Assembly (NCBI GenBank): GCA_021776435.1
Contig: JAJFFW010000026.1
Coordinates: forward strand, 1 to 46,582
DNA length: 46,582 bases
From: Parvularculaceae bacterium
GTDB taxonomy: Bacteria; Pseudomonadota; Alphaproteobacteria; Caulobacterales; Parvularculaceae
Direction of reading: 5' to 3'
This document shows, in pieces, positions 14,721 to 24,108 of this stretch (positions within the stretch are counted from its first letter, which is position 1; each line of letters opens with the position of its first letter). Below the pieces are notes generated by a model that was given only the letters and a program-made list of their open reading frames with translations, was not told the origin of the DNA and did no database searches. The position numbers and the translations under genes are program-made.

Positions 14721-16592
14721 TTAACGTCGGCCGAAGAGGCGTTCGATATCGGCAAGTTTCAACTCGACATAAGTCGGCCTGCCGTGATTGCACTGACCGG
14801 AATAAGGCGTGGCCTCCATTTGGCGTAACAAAGCATTCATTTCCACTGGCGTCATTCGTCGGCCCGCCCGGATCGACCCGTGACAGGCCATCGAACTGCA
14901 GACTTCTTCAAGACGCTCTTTCAACGCCAGACCTTCACCAAATTCCCCGAGGTCTTCCGCAAGTTTCCAAACAAGAGCTTTGACGTCTATGTCAGCGAGT
15001 AATGAGGGCGTTTCGCGCACCATCACAGCGTCATCCCCAAATTTCTCAATCACAAGTCCGAGTTCTGCAAACTCATCGGCGCGCATTGCAAGACGTTCCA
15101 CATCCTCCACCTCGAGATCGATCACTTCAGGAATAAGAAGACCCTGGCGATCAACATTACCGGAGGCTAACGCCTGTTTCATTTTTTCATAAACCAGACG
15201 CTCGTGAGCCGCATGCTGATCAACTATAATGAGTCCATCGGCAGTCTGCGCCACGATATACGTTTCATGCAATTGCGCCCTCGCCGCACCCAATGGAAAC
15301 TCTTCCGTGGATTGCTCATTTTCATATTCCATATCGGCGCGCGCCGACGGCGCATCGACGCCGTCAAACGTCGCTGAACGCTCCCCTAGCCCGCCAAGAT
15401 TTTCAAGCGGGGCCTGCCCTCCTCTCACGAATGGATTGGGCGGCGAATAGACGTGGTTCCCGGACTGGAGCTGGGCCGGGCCGCCACTGTCAGACCGCAT
15501 ATGACCCAGCGCATAGGCAGAAACGGTCGTCGAGGCGCGATGGCCAGCCTCTGCCAAAGCGTGCCGCAGTGCGCCGACAAGAAGGCCGCGTACGACGCCC
15601 GCATCACGAAAGCGCACTTCCGTTTTTGCAGGGTGAACGTTGATGTCGACCAGCTGCGGTGAAACTTCCAAAAACAGCGCGACCGCCGGATGGCGGTTTC
15701 GGGCCAGAAAATCGGAATACGCCCCACGCACCGCACCAACCACAAGTCGGTCGCGAATGGGCCGATCGTTCACGAACAAAAATTGTTTGTCGGGAAGTCC
15801 GCGATTGTAAGTCGGTAAACCCGCAAACCCGGTCACCCGCGCCCCTTCGCGCTCGGCTAAAATTGGAACAGCATTATCGGCAAAGTCTGCGCCCATCACG
15901 GCGCCCAGCCGCCGAAGACGTCCCGCCTCGTCGTCTGACTCTGCGGGAAAAGAGAACACTTTACGCCCCGAAGAAATGAGAGCGAATGCTACGTCAGGGC
16001 GGGCCATCGCCAATCTACGCAGGATATCACCGACGGCAGTGGTTTCTGCCTGATCAGATTTGAGAAACTTCAACCGTGCGGGCGTCGCATAAAAAAGATC
16101 CCGCACTTCAACGCGCGTTCCGATAACATTTGCAGCCGCAGGGGCAGGGCCGTCAAGCGCGCCGCCGTGAACCGAAAGTTTGAATGCATTTGGCGCTCCA
16201 GCAATGCGAGAAATGATGTCCAGCCGCGCCACGGCGCCAATCGAGGGCATGGCTTCGCCTCGAAAGCCCAAGGTGGAAATATTCATTAAATCATAATCAC
16301 CAGACGGTGAGGGAGAAAGTTTAGACGTCGCGTGACGTTCCACTGCGAGCAATAAATCGTCCGGCCCCATACCACAGCCGTCATCGGCGACAACAATGCG
16401 CGTCTTGCCGCCATTGGCGATTTCAACATCGATACGGCGCGCTCCAGAATCCAGGCTGTTTTCTACCAGCTCTTTCACAGCGGCCGCCGGCCGTTCAATC
16501 ACCTCACCGGCAGCAATTCGATTGACCGCTTCCGGGGGCAGCCGGTGAATGGAAGGATTCGCGTTAAGCTGGGTTCGTGCGTGATTCGTCAT
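14721..16592 (-). CDS. mutL: DNA mismatch repair protein MutL
   Basis: A 623-residue MutL. The GHKL ATPase motifs are all present: [20 protein letters not shown] with Glu41 and Asn45, DDGCGM at 71-75, TLGFRGEA at 107-114 and [11 protein letters not shown]. The C-terminal dimerisation domain carries [12 protein letters not shown] from Asp458, matching the DQHA(X)2E(X)4E endonuclease motif, along with ACHGSIRAG and QCNHGRP. This is the nicking type of MutL expected in bacteria without MutH. It couples MutS mismatch recognition to strand incision and excision. The linker, about 350-440, is low-complexity as usual. Confidence 0.98.
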   Translation of the reverse strand: MTNHARTQLNANPSIHRLPPEAVNRIAAGEVIERPAAAVKELVENSLDSGARRIDVEIANGGKTRIVVADDGCGMGPDDLLLAVERHATSKLSPSPSGDYDLMNISTLGFRGEAMPSIGAVARLDIISRIAGAPNAFKLSVHGGALDGPAPAAANVIGTRVEVRDLFYATPARLKFLKSDQAETTAVGDILRRLAMARPDVAFALISSGRKVFSFPAESDDEAGRLRRLGAVMGADFADNAVPILAEREGARVTGFAGLPTYNRGLPDKQFLFVNDRPIRDRLVVGAVRGAYSDFLARNRHPAVALFLEVSPQLVDINVHPAKTEVRFRDAGVVRGLLVGALRHALAEAGHRASTTVSAYALGHMRSDSGGPAQLQSGNHVYSPPNPFVRGGQAPLENLGGLGERSATFDGVDAPSARADMEYENEQSTEEFPLGAARAQLHETYIVAQTADGLIIVDQHAAHERLVYEKMKQALASGNVDRQGLLIPEVIDLEVEDVERLAMRADEFAELGLVIEKFGDDAVMVRETPSLLADIDVKALVWKLAEDLGEFGEGLALKERLEEVCSSMACHGSIRAGRRMTPVEMNALLRQMEATPYSGQCNHGRPTYVELKLADIERLFGRR

Positions 16593-17001
16593 GGTTCTTT
16601 ATCGTGTTATAGCGCGCCAAAACTAAGTCCAAGCGGGAACCGAAACCGGTGCAAAGGCACACGCTTTCAGTGTATTCGAAGAAAAGGATTTATTTCTCCC
16701 AAAACGACGCGAAATTACGGGAACGGGGGGAACTTCCAGAAAAACTGAATGAGCAAACACCACCAGGCTGTCGCTCACAAACCGTATCCCGACACAAATG
16801 TGCATCGCTAAAATTCTTCGGGATAAAAACTTTAAAACCTTAGACCGCCATAGCCCGTAAACCAGCCTGCACCGCTCTTTCCAGAGCGCTGCACCAAAGC
16901 CTATTGCCGGAAGACCCGTAGTAGCACATTTAAACATCATCCGAGCAGTATACACCCGGTGATATGACCGGGGATAACTTTATGCGTTTAAAGTCTAACC
17001 A
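16593..17001. other. Non-coding gap, no gene recognised
   Basis: About 400 bases between mutL and the DUF3035 gene without a frame that has coding-like composition. A small hairpin, CGCTCT/AGAGCG, lies around 16873. The gap may hold the promoter of mutL and degraded sequence. Confidence 0.5.
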
Positions 17002-17559
17002 TTAGAAAATACCGGGAAGATTGAGCGTTTTTGAACGCTTCACCTGAACGTCGCCATCACCAGTAACGCTCCGGATGGTGCGCTCTCTTTCCGCGAACCA
17101 TTCCTCTGGGTTATCGACACGCAACGGCGCGACGGAATCATCAATTTTCCCATCGAAAAATTTCCAGAAGAGCAACTGGTTTGCCAAGCTGCGCTCTTTT
17201 TCGCCCCGGCCGCCATTTTCTGCACCCAATATGCTGCGGATATTAGAATCTGACGCCAATACACCCGCACGACGCAAAAGAAGCTGTTCACCAATGGACG
17301 GGGGCGCAACTGAGGCATCGCCCAGCAGAACCTGTTGAGCGCGCTCGGATGACGAAAGCTCTTGCGGCCGCGTTTCGCCTGGCTTTGGTGGGCGCAATTG
17401 GTAATCCGGAGGCACAACCAAAGGCGCTTTAGTCGTGATTGCGAACTCGTCTGGTGGATTCTTGCCGGCGCCAAGCGCTTTGCCGACGCCTACACAGCCT
17501 GACGTCGCAGCCGTAAATAAGGCCAAGAGCCCGACGCCCAAAAGGGTTCTCATTTCCAT
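17002..17559 (-). CDS. DUF3035-family lipoprotein
   Basis: A 185-residue lipoprotein. The signal ends in TSGC with the acylated Cys at about residue 21, and the mature part has KNPPDEFAITTKAPLVVPPD and LRPPKPGETRP, the hallmark of DUF3035. That family is found in Alphaproteobacteria, usually next to lspA as here. The start at 17559 (MEMRTLLG) puts the lipobox at the normal place; the open frame continues upstream but overlaps the region before lspA's stop. It lies 63 bases downstream of lspA on the same strand, so ileS-lspA-DUF3035 is a likely operon. Function is unknown; an envelope structural role is plausible. Confidence 0.85.
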   Translation of the reverse strand: MEMRTLLGVGLLALFTAATSGCVGVGKALGAGKNPPDEFAITTKAPLVVPPDYQLRPPKPGETRPQELSSSERAQQVLLGDASVAPPSIGEQLLLRRAGVLASDSNIRSILGAENGGRGEKERSLANQLLFWKFFDGKIDDSVAPLRVDNPEEWFAERERTIRSVTGDGDVQVKRSKTLNLPGIF

Positions 17560-17622
17560 CACACAATCACTCCGCCAATTTTCGCTGACTATATCCCCGC
17601 TGTTCGCGAGAGGCAAAGCCGC

Positions 17623-18168
17623 TCATCCATCCATCTTCTTGTCGCGTGTACGCCACGCGTCGAGAAGAAGCAAACCAACGCCCACATTGATGGCGGCATC
17701 CGCCACATTGAACACCCAAGGAAATAAAAGGCCAGAAAAATCAAGGAAATCGACCACATAACCATAACAAACGCGATCGTAGAGATTTCCGAGCGCGCCG
17801 CCAATTATGAGTGCTACGCCGATCGCCGGGAGCGCCCGGTACAACCGCCCAAGCCAGATGATAAGGGCCAGAGAGATCCCCAATGATAATATAGAGAGTA
17901 TAATGCGTGATCCCAGGCCACCGGCAAGCATGCCAAAGCTCGCGCCGTAATTCTGAACATAGGTCAGATCGAATATTGGAGAGATCTCGATCTGCTGGCC
18001 CCAGTGTTCCTGAAGGCGAAGAATTTTTTCGACCCAGAACTTGGACGCCTGGTCGAGTCCGACCACGAGCATGGCGCCGACCAACCCCCGGCGGAAATAT
18101 GGATTTGCCCGGCTGTCTTTGAGCCAGGCCTTAAAGCTCGCAATGAAAGAACTCAGTGACAAGGTCAT
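17623..18168 (-). CDS. lspA: Lipoprotein signal peptidase (signal peptidase II)
   Basis: A 181-residue inner-membrane aspartic protease with four helices that cleaves prolipoproteins before the lipidated Cys. The catalytic dyad is Asp140 in GYVVDFLDF and Asp157 in FNVADAAIN. The family motifs DQASK at 39-43, QNYGASFG and GGALGNLYDR are intact. An N-terminal extension of about 25 residues precedes the first helix. The ATG overlaps the ileS stop by four bases, implying coupled translation. Many lipobox proteins in this window would be its substrates. Confidence 0.97.
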   Translation of the reverse strand: MTLSLSSFIASFKAWLKDSRANPYFRRGLVGAMLVVGLDQASKFWVEKILRLQEHWGQQIEISPIFDLTYVQNYGASFGMLAGGLGSRIILSILSLGISLALIIWLGRLYRALPAIGVALIIGGALGNLYDRVCYGYVVDFLDFSGLLFPWVFNVADAAINVGVGLLLLDAWRTRDKKMDG

Positions 18169-21113
18169 ACGTCCGTCTCATCCTTGTCTGCATCACACTC
18201 GCCAACGGCATCGACACATCGCGCGCATAAGCCCGGATGGCCAAGATTCGTTCCCACGTCGGGCAGAAAGCGCCAACAGCGCTGACATTTCGAGTGGGTT
18301 GATTGAGTCGGCGATACGCAAACACCCGCTTGGACCTCATCCCGATAAGCGTCATCGGGGCCATCTCCGATTTCCAGATGCGCTGCTGAAGTAATGCACA
18401 GCTCGGCCAGATCAAGATCTACGCAAGCCGCATGCAAGGCTTGATCGCTGATATAGATCACCGGCGAGGCTTCCAGGCTGGCGCCAATACGTTTTTCGCG
18501 GCGCTCAACTTCGAGAGCACCGGTGACGACACGACGAACACGGCGCACTTTCGTCCACTTCTCACCCAGAACAGCGTCACGCCATTCAATCGGCGTCTTA
18601 GGAAATTGGCGCAGATGCACCGATCCGCTCTCGGACGGGAAACGCGAAAGCCACGCCTCCTCCATCGTAAACACACAAATCGGCGCCAACCATGCTGTGA
18701 CGCGTTCGAAAACCAGATCCATTACCGTGCGCGCCGCCCGGCGGCGCAGCGAATCCGGCCGGTCGCAATAAAGGCTGTCCTTGCGGATATCGAGATAGAT
18801 TGATGAAAGATCGATGGCGCAGAAATCATGCACCTTACGCCACACCATTTTGAAATCGAATTTCTCATAGCCTTCGCGCACGGCCGCATCGAGTTGCGCC
18901 AGAAGGTGAAGCATATACCGTTCGAGCTCAGGCATTTCCTCGACCGAAAGCCGTTCTTCTTCCGAGAACCCCTCAAGGGCGCCGAGCAAGTACCGCAACG
19001 TGTTGCGGAGCTTGCGGTAAGCGTCGACGGACGATCCGATAATCTCTTTGGATATGCGCAAATCATCTGTGTAGTCGGAGCTTGCAACCCAGATGCGGAT
19101 CATCTCCGCGCCGTAAGATTTTATGACATCATCGGGCGGCATAACATTACCGAGCGACTTCGACATTTTTCGACCATCACCATCAACCACAAAACCATTG
19201 GTGACAACATGTCCGTAGGGCGCACGTCCTCGCGTACCGCAGCTTTCCAGCAACGATGACTGGAACCAGCCGCGATGTTGATCCGAGCCTTCGCAATAAA
19301 CATCCGCAGGCCACGTTAAATCACTGCGCCCTTCAAGAACAAAAGCGTGCGTGGAGCCGGAGTCAAACCAGACGTCCAGAATGTCTTCAATTTTTTCATA
19401 ATCATCGACGTTATAGCCCGAACCGAGAAACGCGTCCGCCGACAGATCGAACCATGCATCTGCGCCGTGCGCATCGATTGCTTTGATGATGCGTTCGTTG
19501 ACGGCGGCGTCTGCAAGGATTTCGCCGCTTTCCTTGTTCACAAAGATTGTAATCGGCACGCCCCATGCGCGTTGACGGGAAATCAACCAATCGGGGCGGC
19601 CTTCGACCATCGTTCGAATGCGGTTGCACCCCTGCGGCGGTGTAAATGTTGTTTCGTCAATCGCCGCCAGGGCGTTTTCACGTAGCGTTTTACCATTCTG
19701 GACTGGCTTATCGAGTGCGATGAACCATTGCGGCGTATTGCGGAAAATCACCGGCGCCTTTGAACGCCATGAATGGGGATAGGAATGCGTTAGCCTGCCA
19801 CGCGCGAGCAGTGCGCCTTTTTCGATCAATGCATCGATAACGGCTTTGTTTGCGGGGCCGTCCTTGCCCTTTTTCTTCCCCTCGGTGACAAGGACCTTGG
19901 CCCCTTCGAAGCCAAGCGCTTCATTTGTAAACGCTCCGAATTCATCGACCGTGTGCGGAATTTCTGAGTGCGCATAACCATGATTGATCCAGGCGATATA
20001 ATCTTCCTGGCCGTGGCCAGGCGCGGTGTGAACAAAACCCGTCCCCGCCTCATCGGTGACATGGTCGCCATCCAGCAGCGGCACGGGGAATTCATAACCG
20101 CCGCCAAAACCTTTAAGCGGATGAGCGCAAACAAGACCCGACGGGTCGACAGCGCTCAATCGTTTCGCATCAGCGATTTTCGCAGCGGTGAATACATCCG
20201 CAGCAAGATTGTCGGCAATGATCAGTTTCTCGCCAATTCTCGCCCAGGGTTCGAATTCAGATTCAGCGAACGCCGTGACTTCATAAAGCCCGTAGGAAAT
20301 CTTGTGTGAATAACAGATCGCGCGGTTGCCGGGGATCGTCCATGGGGTCGTCGTCCAGATGACGACCGACGCTCCTTGCAAGTATTCAGGCGTTTTGGAG
20401 CCGTCGGCTTTCGTATTCCGTACGGGAAACTTCACCCAGATCGTCGGCGAGATATGGTCGTGATATTCAATTTCAGCTTCGGCCAGGGCGGTCTGTTCAA
20501 CAGGCGACCACATCACTGGCTTTGATCCCCGGTACAAAAGACCGAGATCAACGAATTTTAAAAGCTCAGCGGCGATCTGCGCTTCGGATTTATAATCCAT
20601 AGTCGTATACGGATTATCCCAATCCCCTTCACCCCCAAGACGCTGAAACTCATCGCGCTGGATATCAAGCCATTTTTGAGCGTAAACACGACAAGCGCTG
20701 CGAAACTCCGAAGACGGCACGTCACGCTTCGCCCGACCCTTCGATCGGAATTCTTCTTCAACTTTCCACTCGATGGGGAGCCCATGACAATCCCACCCAG
20801 GCACATAATTGGCGTTAAAGCCGGTCATCTGCTTGGAGCGAACGATTAAGTCCTTCAAAACTTTCGTCAGCGCCGTGCCCATGTGAATATGCCCATTGGC
20901 GTAAGGCGGACCGTCGTGCAGCACGAAGGAAGGGCGATCTTTCGCGTCCTCACGAAGCTGTCGATAAAGCCCCATCGCCGCCCATCGTGCGAGCCATTCC
21001 GGCTCACGCTTGGGCAACCCGGCGCGCATAGGGAACTCGGTTTTCGGCAGAAAAAGTGTATTTTTGTAATCACGGTCCGGGGTGTCGGAACCGGTATTCG
21101 ATGCATCTGGCAT
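18165..21113 (-). CDS. ileS: Isoleucyl-tRNA synthetase
   Basis: A 982-residue class I synthetase that charges tRNA-Ile. The HIGH-like signature is HIHMG at 75-79 and the KMSKS loop is at 649-653. The editing domain lies between, with the TTPWTIPGN motif. The C-terminus ends in a zinc ribbon, CQRCWRFLP followed by CARCVDAVGEC, the bacterial-type form. It is the first gene of an operon with lspA and the DUF3035 lipoprotein gene, the common alphaproteobacterial order. Confidence 0.98.
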   Translation of the reverse strand: MPDASNTGSDTPDRDYKNTLFLPKTEFPMRAGLPKREPEWLARWAAMGLYRQLREDAKDRPSFVLHDGPPYANGHIHMGTALTKVLKDLIVRSKQMTGFNANYVPGWDCHGLPIEWKVEEEFRSKGRAKRDVPSSEFRSACRVYAQKWLDIQRDEFQRLGGEGDWDNPYTTMDYKSEAQIAAELLKFVDLGLLYRGSKPVMWSPVEQTALAEAEIEYHDHISPTIWVKFPVRNTKADGSKTPEYLQGASVVIWTTTPWTIPGNRAICYSHKISYGLYEVTAFAESEFEPWARIGEKLIIADNLAADVFTAAKIADAKRLSAVDPSGLVCAHPLKGFGGGYEFPVPLLDGDHVTDEAGTGFVHTAPGHGQEDYIAWINHGYAHSEIPHTVDEFGAFTNEALGFEGAKVLVTEGKKKGKDGPANKAVIDALIEKGALLARGRLTHSYPHSWRSKAPVIFRNTPQWFIALDKPVQNGKTLRENALAAIDETTFTPPQGCNRIRTMVEGRPDWLISRQRAWGVPITIFVNKESGEILADAAVNERIIKAIDAHGADAWFDLSADAFLGSGYNVDDYEKIEDILDVWFDSGSTHAFVLEGRSDLTWPADVYCEGSDQHRGWFQSSLLESCGTRGRAPYGHVVTNGFVVDGDGRKMSKSLGNVMPPDDVIKSYGAEMIRIWVASSDYTDDLRISKEIIGSSVDAYRKLRNTLRYLLGALEGFSEEERLSVEEMPELERYMLHLLAQLDAAVREGYEKFDFKMVWRKVHDFCAIDLSSIYLDIRKDSLYCDRPDSLRRRAARTVMDLVFERVTAWLAPICVFTMEEAWLSRFPSESGSVHLRQFPKTPIEWRDAVLGEKWTKVRRVRRVVTGALEVERREKRIGASLEASPVIYISDQALHAACVDLDLAELCITSAAHLEIGDGPDDAYRDEVQAGVCVSPTQSTHSKCQRCWRFLPDVGTNLGHPGLCARCVDAVGECDADKDETDV

Positions 21114-21314
21114 CGCTCATCTCATTTTTGCTAGGTTCATACGGGCGATATCCATCCCGGACCGCTGTCGCTCTTTCAAGGACTGCGGGCCGGGCCCGTA
21201 ATTCGCGGGACCGTCGATATGGGTATTATGACGCTGTTCATTCGGCGTTGATAACAGGGGAGCGGGTGTTCGTCACGGAAATTTCCCCGGAGATGCGCTT
21301 TTCCAATCCGCGAA

Positions 21315-21346
21315 CAAAAAAACCGGCCAGACAAAGCCCAGCCGGT
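21315..21346 (-). terminator. Rho-independent terminator of the His/Gly-rich protein gene
   Basis: On the minus strand a stem ACCGGC/GCCGGT with a 13-base loop is followed by a run of seven T, 31 bases past the stop codon at 21377. Confidence 0.7.
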
Positions 21347-21376
21347 CGTTATGATCAGGAGTCTCGAGATCGACCG

Positions 21377-22138
21377 TCAGATCAATTCGAGCAATCGTAT
21401 GCCGTCATTGTTCGCTTCACAGGTCATGACGCGCAACCATTGGCCGCCATCGCGATCCTGCGTTGTAAAATCAGCCTCGAACCGCCAGACGCCATCGCCG
21501 GTTTGACGCGCTGAGTTGGGGACTGCCGGTGTCGCCACCATAAGCCCGCGGTCCTTAAGCGAAGCCCGCGCCCGCTTCGTGCAGGCATTGAACGCCCGCT
21601 GCTCAGATGGGTAATCAGCGCTATAGGGAGCATCGCCACCCTCGAGGGCGAGCTCAATATCATCACTGTTTTCTGCGGCTGGCGAGGACTGGCGATAATA
21701 ATACTCGCTTGAAGGTCGCGGCGAACCATATCCCTGATTGCCATAGGAAGAATTGCCATAGGAAGAATTGTACGAATCCCGTCTCGAGCCATCGATTGCC
21801 GAATCTATCAAAATAAGCCCGCCGACTACACCAAGTGCGATCAATGCTGCGTCGCCGCCATGCCCGTGATGGCTATAACCGTAGCCGTATCCGCCACCAT
21901 AATACGAAGAGCCGGAATGATGGCGATTGCCATGGCCACCGTGATGGCGACCATGACCACCATGACGTCGGGAAGAGTGGTGACCATTATGACCGCCGTG
22001 ACCACTGGCGTGATGACCACCATGCCGGCCGCCATGATGTCCGCCTTTCCCCTTGGCAAAAGCGGGTTGGGCGCCCCCTAACGCGAGCGCCGCAGCGGCT
22101 GCAACAAGTAAAAAACGGTTCATATTTTGCCTGATCAT
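21377..22138 (-). CDS. Secreted His/Gly-rich protein of unknown function
   Basis: A 253-residue protein. Residues 1-28 are a signal peptide ending in AFA. Residues 29-95 consist almost wholly of Gly, His, Arg and Ser in HGGH-type repeats, which suggests metal binding or an extended cell-wall linker. A hydrophobic helix follows (DAALIALGVVGGLILIDSAI), then a Tyr/Ser/Asn linker, then a C-terminal domain of about 90 residues with two Cys (NACTKRAR and VMTCEAN) that may form a disulphide. The frame is open 60 codons further upstream, but the ATG at 22138 has AAGGAGGTG right before it. A tandem 15-base repeat encodes the YGNSS repeats. No family is recognised. Confidence 0.75.
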   Translation of the reverse strand: MIRQNMNRFLLVAAAAALALGGAQPAFAKGKGGHHGGRHGGHHASGHGGHNGHHSSRRHGGHGRHHGGHGNRHHSGSSYYGGGYGYGYSHHGHGGDAALIALGVVGGLILIDSAIDGSRRDSYNSSYGNSSYGNQGYGSPRPSSEYYYRQSSPAAENSDDIELALEGGDAPYSADYPSEQRAFNACTKRARASLKDRGLMVATPAVPNSARQTGDGVWRFEADFTTQDRDGGQWLRVMTCEANNDGIRLLELI

Positions 22139-22272
22139 TACGCACCTCCTTCGCCGAGAACCCTCGACATGGTCACGGCTACGATAGCTATTTTCAGCTT
22201 CATTGTGACCACTTTGAGGCACATAATCGCGGATGACACTGTTGTGACCTGCAAGATTGAGGCTATTTCTGC

Positions 22273-23205
22273 TTAGGTTTGCCGCGAACCAGTCAGAAGC
22301 GCCCGCGCCGCTGCGCAATCTATGGCTATCTGCGCCTTCAGCGCATCAAGGCTTTCGAATTTTCGCTCTTCCCGGATAAAGTCAAAAAAGGCGACTTCAA
22401 TGGTTTCACCGTAAATGTCGCAGTCAAAATCGAACAAGTGCGCCTCGAGCAGAACCGCCTGAGCGCCCACAGTGGGGCGTCGACCAAAATTCGCGACACC
22501 CAAGTGTTCTTTTCCACGCAAGGTCACCCGAACACAATAAACCCCTCTCCTGGGTTCGAGCAGTAAGCCCATGGAGAGATTGGCAGTTGGGAAGCCCATC
22601 GTACGGCCTAGTTTCTGACCCTCCTGGACGATTCCGCGCGCCGCCCACGGTCTGCCGAGCATCCGGGCAGCCGCCATCAAGTCGCCCGCCCGAATCGCAG
22701 ACCGAATACCGCTGGAGCCGATTTTATCCACATCCGGTGTTGCTCGCTTGGGCGTAATGAGTCGCACAGCCAGCCCAGCCTCGGCACCCAACCGCATCAA
22801 GGCTGACGCATCCCCCTCGCGTCCCCTGCCGAAGTGAAATTCCTCCCCAACAATCACACCCGAGAGATGAAGATCGCCAACAAGAACATCGTGAACGAAG
22901 GACTCCGGCGAGAGCGAGGCGAGCGCAGAATCAAAACGCAAGCTCAAAATTTCTGTGGCCCCATGCATGCGCAACAATTCATCGCGCATTTCGGGCGTCG
23001 TTATAAAAAACGGCGGATCATCCGGTCTGAAAAAAATTCGCGGATGTGGGTCAAAAACGACCACATTCGGAGCCACGCCAAGTTCGTCGGCGAACCGTGT
23101 CGTTTGCGCCAGCAATTGTTGGTGCCCGACATGCACACCGTCGAAATTCCCAATTGCCGCCACCGGTCCACGCGGAGGCGTAAGCTCGCAAGTTTCTTTC
23201 ACCAC
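22273..23205 (-). CDS. ribF: Bifunctional riboflavin kinase/FAD synthetase
   Basis: A 310-residue enzyme that makes FMN and then FAD from riboflavin. The N-terminal nucleotidyltransferase domain has GNFDGVHVGHQQLL and GEEFHFGRGREGD, followed by SSGIRSAIRAGD. The C-terminal flavokinase domain has GRTMGFPTANL and RRGVYCVRV. Length is typical. The start overlaps the end of the HAD phosphatase gene by seven bases, so the two are translationally linked, a pairing seen in other Alphaproteobacteria. Confidence 0.97.
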   Translation of the reverse strand: MVKETCELTPPRGPVAAIGNFDGVHVGHQQLLAQTTRFADELGVAPNVVVFDPHPRIFFRPDDPPFFITTPEMRDELLRMHGATEILSLRFDSALASLSPESFVHDVLVGDLHLSGVIVGEEFHFGRGREGDASALMRLGAEAGLAVRLITPKRATPDVDKIGSSGIRSAIRAGDLMAAARMLGRPWAARGIVQEGQKLGRTMGFPTANLSMGLLLEPRRGVYCVRVTLRGKEHLGVANFGRRPTVGAQAVLLEAHLFDFDCDIYGETIEVAFFDFIREERKFESLDALKAQIAIDCAAARALLTGSRQT

Positions 23206-24050
23206 CGCAACGCCTCCATCGTGGCGACCGCATGAACCCTTTCAGCATCCATCATTTGTCGGATGGATTCACAATCTAACTCTCCTTCATGAATCCCACC
23301 AGCGCCAGAAACAAATACTGCATCTAACCCTTGAGCATTTGCGCCCGCAATATCAGTCGCAAGCCCATCGCCAATGACCAAAATACGCCGCGGGCCGGCG
23401 CCATCTGCGTTCAATTCCTTAAGCTTGATTTTCGCGAGTTGATAAATCGGCGGATGTGGCTTGCCGCCGTACACAACCTCACCGCCCAGACTTCGATACA
23501 GTTCTCCGAGCGCTCCAGCACAATAAATAAGCCGGCCACCCCAACGAACGATCGTGTCAGGGTTGGCGCAAATCATCACCGAGCCTCGGCGGACGGCACG
23601 CTCAAGAAGATCTCGGTAAACCTCGGGCGATTCCGTCTGATCATCGACCAACCCGGTGCAGATGATAAATCGCGCGTCTTCGAGACTAGAAAACTCTAGA
23701 TCGAGCCCCTCATAGAGGGGGTCGTCTTTTTCCGGTCCCAAGCAGTAAAACGGTCCGGGCATGCGGCGTTTAATTTCCGCGCGAGTGGCGTCTCCTGAAG
23801 TCACAACACCGTCATACGCATTCCTCGGCAATCTCAGCCGGTCGAGCTGCGCGGGGATGATCGACGATGGACGCGGCGCATTTGTAACAATGATAACGGG
23901 ACCGCACGAGCGGCGAAACTGGAAGAGCGCATCCGCTGCTTCTGGAAACAAAGACACACCATCATGAATAACACCCCATGCGTCACACAAGAGGGCGTTA
24001 TATTGCCCGCTCAGCGCATGCAGGCCGTCTATTTTGGTCAATTCGGACAC
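23199..24050 (-). CDS. HAD-superfamily class IIA phosphatase (TIGR01459-like)
   Basis: A 283-residue NagD-like HAD hydrolase. The first motif reads LLCDAWGVIHDG, with the nucleophile Asp in CDAWG. Motif II follows in VIIVTNAPRPSS, and motif IV is ILVIGDGLATDIAGANAQG. Such proteins dephosphorylate nucleotides or sugar phosphates; this subgroup, often found next to ribF, may act on FMN or pathway intermediates, but that is a guess. The gene overlaps ribF by seven bases and is likely co-transcribed with it. Confidence 0.85.
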   Translation of the reverse strand: MSELTKIDGLHALSGQYNALLCDAWGVIHDGVSLFPEAADALFQFRRSCGPVIIVTNAPRPSSIIPAQLDRLRLPRNAYDGVVTSGDATRAEIKRRMPGPFYCLGPEKDDPLYEGLDLEFSSLEDARFIICTGLVDDQTESPEVYRDLLERAVRRGSVMICANPDTIVRWGGRLIYCAGALGELYRSLGGEVVYGGKPHPPIYQLAKIKLKELNADGAGPRRILVIGDGLATDIAGANAQGLDAVFVSGAGGIHEGELDCESIRQMMDAERVHAVATMEALRW

Positions 24051-24108
24051 AACGCTTGGCGATAAGGCGATGGGAAGCGCCGGTCAAGCACATCGAACCG
24101 TCAAGGCG

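Noticed and set aside
15293-15643. Long plus-strand frames antisense to mutL and to ileS
   Set aside because: They are shadows of high-scoring conserved genes on the other strand, with Arg/Pro/Ser-rich nonsense composition.
16623-16955. Minus-strand frame of 110 codons between mutL and the DUF3035 gene
   Set aside because: Composition and lack of a ribosome site or domain argue against coding; no homologous pattern recognised.
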